Below, in pieces: positions 61,633 to 64,000 of a stretch of 64,000 nt of DNA (position 1 is its first letter; each line of letters starts with the position of its first letter). The DNA lies in NCBI RefSeq assembly GCF_015832195.1, contig NC_052027.1:13202149-13266148 (forward strand), written 5' to 3'. Below the pieces are notes generated by a model. It did no database searches and was not told the origin of the DNA. It saw nothing but the letters and a program-made list of their open reading frames with translations. The DNA comes from Motacilla alba alba. Lineage: Eukaryota; Chordata; Aves; Passeriformes; Motacillidae. The position numbers were made by a program, and so were the translations under genes.

Positions 61633-64000
61633 AACTCAGTGCCCCTGGCCCCAGGGAGAGGCAGGAGGAGGGAGTGACATGAACTCCCACCACCCCTGGA
61701 GGGCTGCACTGCCAGCGCCAGATACAACCCCCCATGCTGTCCCTCCTGGAGGGGCTGAACATCATCAACCACCTCCTCCAGAACCCCTCTTTGTCACCCA
61801 GTAAGGGCTGTTTGACTGAGTTAACAGCACAGTCACTCACTGCAAGGAAGCTTAGAATTCGGTATTGAAGATTTGTTATCACATTTGGTTTTATTCTTAC
61901 ATTTCTGTTAGGTACAGTATAACTATCTGTTCAGTAGTGTTTCATACTCATTTTTTATTCAGGTAAATGATTTGGGCAGAATAAATATTTGTATTTCCCT
62001 TGCATTTACTATCAGCTGCTTTTAGAGTAGCTAATTTAAAAGAAACTAGTAAAAGTAAAATTTCATTAATGCATTGGAGAGGACAGGACACACTTATATT
62101 TAGATTCATGTCTGCCTGCATCAAAACCAAAACCCACCTATTTATTGTTGTGCACCAGTTCAAATCCTGAGAGACTGCAACTTTAATTTTTACGGATGCT
62201 GGCACAGCACACAGGGCTGGGATCACATCCTTGTGCCTCCCATGGGGTTCACAATCTCAAAGGGAGAAAACAGAGTGAGCGTTCAGTCCTGAGAGTCTTC
62301 TCCAGGAAGATTCCCATCACACCTGTGAGAGAATTAAGCTAAAGAATTCAACTACATGGTTAACATTTATATAGATTTTTTTTTTTTACTAAGGAAAGCA
62401 GTGGGCAGATGTCTATAAAATATGTCTAGGCTTAATCTAGTTGGCCACTGGATGTCACTGATGGCCTCACAAATACAATGGTAGCATGTGAAAAAAAAAA
62501 CAAAGCATGAGCAGGTATTAAAAACAAACCTTGTACATCACCCGTACATTTGAAGGGGGAATTAAGAGTGTCTCAGCAGGTTTGAAAGGTGTCACTACTG
62601 GCATTTTTAGGTTCTCAGTGAAAATGTGTGCAAAACTCTCTCACTCTGGTGAGAATATTTCTTCATGTAGCTACAGAATAAAATACCCACAGTTTTCATA
62701 AACTGAAGCAGAACCTCATTATGATCTCAGACAGCCAAACTCGTGAGAGATGAATTGTACCTGAAACTCACCCAGGCTGAGGTCAAGCATTCTGAAGAGT
62801 TTAAAGTGAATCAAATATTTTCTTCTGATTTAGTTATCTTCTTCCCCCTTGTATACCCCCTTTAACCCTGAATGGGAACTGCTGTCAAAAAGGAAGCACA
62901 TTTGCCAGTTGTCACTACCTTTAGCTAATGTAGCCTCAGCTGGTAGGATGGAAAATTGCCTTTGTTTTGGTAGATGAAAGTATGATGGTGTCTAATACCT
63001 TCATCTTCTGGGGTGAGGAAAAGAATTGCCCAAAACCAAGCTCAGACTTGTGCTCTCTACAGTGGCTTCCCAATTGCTAAACATCTGCTGGGCCTGTTGG
63101 TAACTAAAACACTGGAAAAAGCATTTCTGGAAAGAGCATATATGATTGTTATTTCCCTGTGTTTTCCTGGGATGAAAGTTAAATGAGGTTGCATGAGACT
63201 GAGAACTGACTAACTTCTCTTGGAGTGCCTCAGCAAAAACAAGTGACAACTGCTAATGGAGACTAATTGAAAAAACGTTCATTAAACATCTGAACACATC
63301 CAGTGTTGGCCAAGTTACTTTCAGAAGACAGCACAGCCATAGGCTGAGCTGATTTCCTAGCAGTACCAGAAAGACAAGGCTCCTGAATGCACTCTGAAGA
63401 GCTAGAAGGCTGCTGAAACCAAAAATTCAGGGGTTAATTTTCATACTAAGCTCACATTTAGAAAAACATGAAACAGATGTTCATATCAAAATCTGGTATT
63501 TTTCTGTAAGAGCCTAACATGAAAAAGAAGTGAAGTTAAAGCATGCATGTTAATAGCTCCTTTCAAATAGTTTAGTCTTTTCCGAATGCATAGATGTTCA
63601 GAAAATCTCAGTCTAAGCAATTCTGGGTAACATAAAAAAAGTCTCTGCTGGCTTAAGCTAACAGAGTAACTGCTTTATCTCAACAGGAAAGAACTTTCCT
63701 CTTGGGGTCCTCTGTCTCACCATGGAATTCTTGAGTTGAATTAGCTTATTAATCGGTGTGTACATGAGTCTAGATATAAGGATGCCACGTGGCAAACAGG
63801 CAACCTGCACAGGGAGATATGACCACGCTGAGCCTGCTCCCAGAAAGAAGAATCCCAGCTGTAGTTAGAAGGGTCCTTTGCCAGGTCCCTCCATGATCAA
63901 AGCTGTAGCAATAGTCAGACATGACACCATGAATGAGAAATGTAGCACAAATAACGCAGAATCAGGGGTGTATTGTGCTTAGCACTTTTCCAGCAATTTG
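61633..64000. other. AT-rich noncoding stretch to the window end
   Basis: No gene, RNA or transposon is recognised. Minor items are a 10-T run at about 62379-62388, a 10-A run near 62492 and a 12-bp palindromic E-box at 63783-63794 (TGCCACGTGGCA). Frames are short and unassigned. Confidence 0.55.
63783..63794. promoter_or_regulatory. palindromic E-box TGCCACGTGGCA
   Basis: A CACGTG E-box is embedded in a 12-bp perfect palindrome, the type of site bound by bHLH-zip factors such as the USF and MYC families. It shares GATGCCACGTGGC with the site at 20986-20998. Function is not shown. Confidence 0.3.

Noticed and set aside
61385..61882. 165-codon minus-strand frame as a repeat protein
   Set aside because: The repeat part follows from a 27-bp minisatellite whose period is a multiple of three; the flanking parts match nothing.
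1..64000. Bacterial or phage features: operons, ribosome binding sites, CRISPR arrays, prophage, origins
   Set aside because: Composition, CR1 and L2 LINE fragments, microsatellites and isolated CpG islands indicate vertebrate nuclear DNA; the regularly spaced array at 61511 is a contiguous minisatellite without spacers.
1..64000. tRNA, rRNA or well-known microRNA genes
   Set aside because: No cloverleaf with conserved A/B boxes, no rRNA signature and no known microRNA seed-and-hairpin was recognised by eye; a covariance-model scan was not possible.
1..64000. Endogenous retrovirus LTRs or internal regions
   Set aside because: No paired LTRs, primer binding site or gag/pol motif was seen; isolated TG...CA segments are expected by chance.

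Overview
This window reads as vertebrate nuclear DNA, most likely from a bird. The clearest evidence is three truncated CR1-type LINE 3' ends (about 42351-42411 and 47195-47250 on the + strand, 56910-56959 on the - strand). Other signs are low interspersed-repeat density, no mammalian SINE or L1 signature, and an AT-rich background broken by short GC-rich and CpG-rich patches. There is no bacterial-style gene organisation. I found no open reading frame matching a protein family I know, except a decayed reverse-transcriptase C-terminus from an ancient L2/CR1-superfamily LINE at about 11260-11560. The species and the neighbouring genes cannot be named from sequence alone.

Layout. 1-9640 is AT-rich unique DNA with a perfect 12-copy ATGTT microsatellite (2225-2284) and a pair of POU octamers 21 bp apart (4169-4197). 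9641-11240 is AT-rich with homeodomain-like cores and lies next to the old LINE. 11848-20640 is unique sequence with simple tracts, including an A/C tract, a purine tract, a T/C tract and a 31-T run beside an 18-bp perfect palindrome. 20640-21085 is GC-rich with moderate CpG content. 21086-42337 is long AT-rich sequence with no recognisable gene. 42338-43720 holds a CR1 tail, a very AT-rich segment that looks like a regulatory element, and a sharp CpG cluster (43599-43720). 43721-53130 is unique sequence with GC-rich patches and a second CR1 tail. 53144-53725 holds an A/C-rich tract followed by the strongest CpG island of the window. 53726-64000 is AT-rich with a 46-A run, a third CR1 tail, one minus-strand reading frame of uncertain meaning (57821-58117) and a 27-bp minisatellite (61511-61632).

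I interpret the window as a gene desert or the interior of very large introns. Function, if any, is likely to lie in regulatory DNA: the CpG islands at 53325-53725 and 43599-43720, and AT-rich segments that look like conserved noncoding elements. Conservation cannot be measured here, so those calls are tentative. I did not find a new multi-gene biological system. The most worthwhile leads are the orphan CpG island, the preserved ancient LINE remnant and the candidate regulatory blocks.
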